Part shown: in pieces, positions 62,782-64,000 of the stretch
Layout: the number at the start of each line of letters is the position of its first letter
Position numbering within the stretch: the stretch's first letter is position 1
Assembly (NCBI RefSeq): GCF_036002945.1
Contig: NZ_CP108529.1
Coordinates: 8,489,001-8,553,000 of the forward strand
Source of the DNA: Streptomyces sp. NBC_01224
GTDB lineage: Bacteria > Actinomycetota > Actinomycetes > Streptomycetales > Streptomycetaceae
Length of the DNA stretch: 64,000 bases
Direction: 5' to 3'
Translations under genes and position numbers: made by a program
The notes under the pieces: model-generated
What the model saw: the letters and a program-made list of their open reading frames with translations, nothing else
Database searches by the model: none
What the model was told of the DNA's origin: nothing

Positions 62782-64000
62782 GACTCTCCTTCTTCGGTGC
62801 GGGAAGCTGGGGTCAGGCGGGTTGCCGGGGCACAGCCCGCGAGCGGCGGCAGTACCCATTCCAGGGCGGCGGTGCCGGTGCCGGACGCGATGTGCTGCGG
62901 CCCGCCATCGGCCGGGATGTCGACGTGGAACAGGTCGGGGGACCCGGCACGTGTCCAGAGGATGTGGACGTCTTCGAGTTCGGCCCACACATCGCGGGGG
63001 CCGTGGACGCGGACGGTTCCGTCACCGGGATGGGCCACGGCCCAGGAGTCCTCCTCGGGTGCGACCACGGTGAGCGTGTCGGCCTGGAAGTGCCGGACCA
63101 CCCCCGGGACGAGGTAGGCGGCCGACAGCCAGAACCCGTACGCCTCGTCCGCCGGAGGCGTGAAGGTGGTGGTGCGGGGCCGTCCGGGGATGTCCGCGAC
63201 CTGGGCCAGGTGGTGCTGGGCAGTGAGCCAGGTATATCCGTGCAGGGGCCGATGGCCGCGAGGTCCGCCTTCCAGGACGGCCTCGATGCGCCCTGTCGCC
63301 GTACGCGTCACCAGGCAGTGTCCGGGCCAGCTCGGTGCCCGCGTCACCAACGTGGTCAGCAGCCGCCCGCCGGGCGCGAGCTGGTCCACCCACGCCGACG
63401 GCAGGCACGGCACGCCGATCCCGGAGTGGATCCGGTCGTACGGCGCCCGAGGCACGTGGCCGTCGAGTGCGTCGCCGGCCACCATCGTCGCGCCGACGCC
63501 GAGCCGGTCGAGGTTGTTCCGCGCGAACGCAGCCATGTGCCCGTCCCGTTCGACACCGACCGCCCGCCGGGGCCCGGTGAGCGCGGCGGCGAGTGCGAGC
63601 GAGACACCCGGCCCGGTTCCGAGGTCCAGGTAGTTGTGCCCAGCGGCGATCCGCATCATCTGGAGGACTTCCACGGTGTATGGGGTGAACGTCGACATCG
63701 CCGTCATCCGGCCCCCGCTCACGGCGCCGCGCACCTGGCCCTCCAGCGGCTCGCCGTCACGCTGGACCAGGACCGACTCACCCGAGTACACGAGTTCCTG
63801 CCACTCGGCCCGGTCCTTGGGATGTGTTCCGTCCAGGAGCTTCCACACCACCGGATCGGTACCCGGCTCGCTACGCCGTACGTATGCGCGTGGCAGCAGC
63901 ACACCGCGATCCAGGCACGACAGCGCCTCCCGCAGACGCGGATCAGTCAACACCCCATCGGCTTGAAGGCGTTCGACCAGCGCCCGGCGGGCCACCGCCG
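62778..64000 (-). CDS. Protein-L-isoaspartate O-methyltransferase-like enzyme, partial at the window edge
   Basis: At least 405 residues are visible. The SAM motif is NYLDLGTGPGVSLALAAALTG, followed by AVGVERDGHMAAFARNNLDR and the PIMT-like YDRIHSGIGVPCLPSAWVDQLAPGGRLLTTL. Before it, STFTPYTVEVLQMMRIAAG is the substrate-side segment. A long C-terminal extension (about residues 230-405) goes beyond canonical PIMT, as in PIMT homologues that tailor lanthipeptides or FxLD-type peptides. A GTG at 63995 could be the start, but the frame is still open at the right edge, so the 5' end is uncertain. No precursor peptide is visible. Confidence 0.8.
   Translation of the reverse strand, partial: AVARRALVERLQADGVLTDPRLREALSCLDRGVLLPRAYVRRSEPGTDPVVWKLLDGTHPKDRAEWQELVYSGESVLVQRDGEPLEGQVRGAVSGGRMTAMSTFTPYTVEVLQMMRIAAGHNYLDLGTGPGVSLALAAALTGPRRAVGVERDGHMAAFARNNLDRLGVGATMVAGDALDGHVPRAPYDRIHSGIGVPCLPSAWVDQLAPGGRLLTTLVTRAPSWPGHCLVTRTATGRIEAVLEGGPRGHRPLHGYTWLTAQHHLAQVADIPGRPRTTTFTPPADEAYGFWLSAAYLVPGVVRHFQADTLTVVAPEEDSWAVAHPGDGTVRVHGPRDVWAELEDVHILWTRAGSPDLFHVDIPADGGPQHIASGTGTAALEWVLPPLAGCAPATRLTPASRTEEGES

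Overview
The window is a high-GC actinobacterial chromosome segment, almost certainly Streptomyces. The support is frequent GTG starts, ATGA/GTGA stop-start couplings, a SigB/SigF-type sigma factor, a SpoIIE-type PP2C phosphatase, a DUF6191 protein and many Streptomyces-type families. No rRNA, tRNA or CRISPR was found. One RNA element is clear: a cobalamin riboswitch near 9.65-9.83 kb.

The left part (1-39.2 kb) is mostly intact, operon-organised chromosome. It opens with the end of a metal-siderophore binding protein, a decayed levanase and a fructokinase. A lipid-type cassette follows (KS, acyl-CoA oxidase-like, small membrane protein, ACP, KS), then a B12 salvage block (riboswitch, BtuF-C-D-like ABC importer, PRC-barrel protein, CbiZ-like amidohydrolase). 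Next come a beta-hydroxyacid dehydrogenase, a MetY fragment, a sigma factor, a collapsed oligopeptide-transporter operon, an LLM oxidoreductase, a quinone oxidoreductase with a GNAT enzyme, a PP2C phosphatase, a TetR-SDR-ADH operon with a clear operator, a BASS-type transporter, and a DedA-PAP2-PAP2 operon divergent from BlaI-M56 around one operator. The block ends with an ABC-F ATPase behind a leaderless 8-codon leader peptide, a NUDIX hydrolase, a large secreted phosphodiester glycosidase/phosphatase, and dhaK-dhaL-dhaM.

The right part (39.2-64 kb) is an accessory region rich in fossils. It holds a frameshifted MmpS-like protein, an IS5-type remnant, a NUDIX gene cut in two by a 2.73-kb cassette carrying an S9 peptidase, a urease operon (ureAB fusion, oversized ureC, ureF, ureG, ureD; no ureE), several Streptomyces-specific proteins, a PAF-acetylhydrolase-like enzyme, and remnants of a tyrosine recombinase, a UDP-glucose dehydrogenase, an IS110 transposase and a methyltransferase. 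A PIMT-type methyltransferase runs off the right edge.

The most interesting system is the gene pair at 56.5-59.8 kb. A small helical protein is translationally coupled to a membrane-embedded NACHT (NLR-like STAND) ATPase. The C-terminus of the small protein and the N-terminus of the ATPase carry the same roughly 16-residue motif (HDN-x-R-x-YMSGRDQ-x-I). That layout matches bacterial amyloid-signalling effector/NLR pairs and suggests an immunity or cell-death switch. This is inference from architecture, not demonstrated function.
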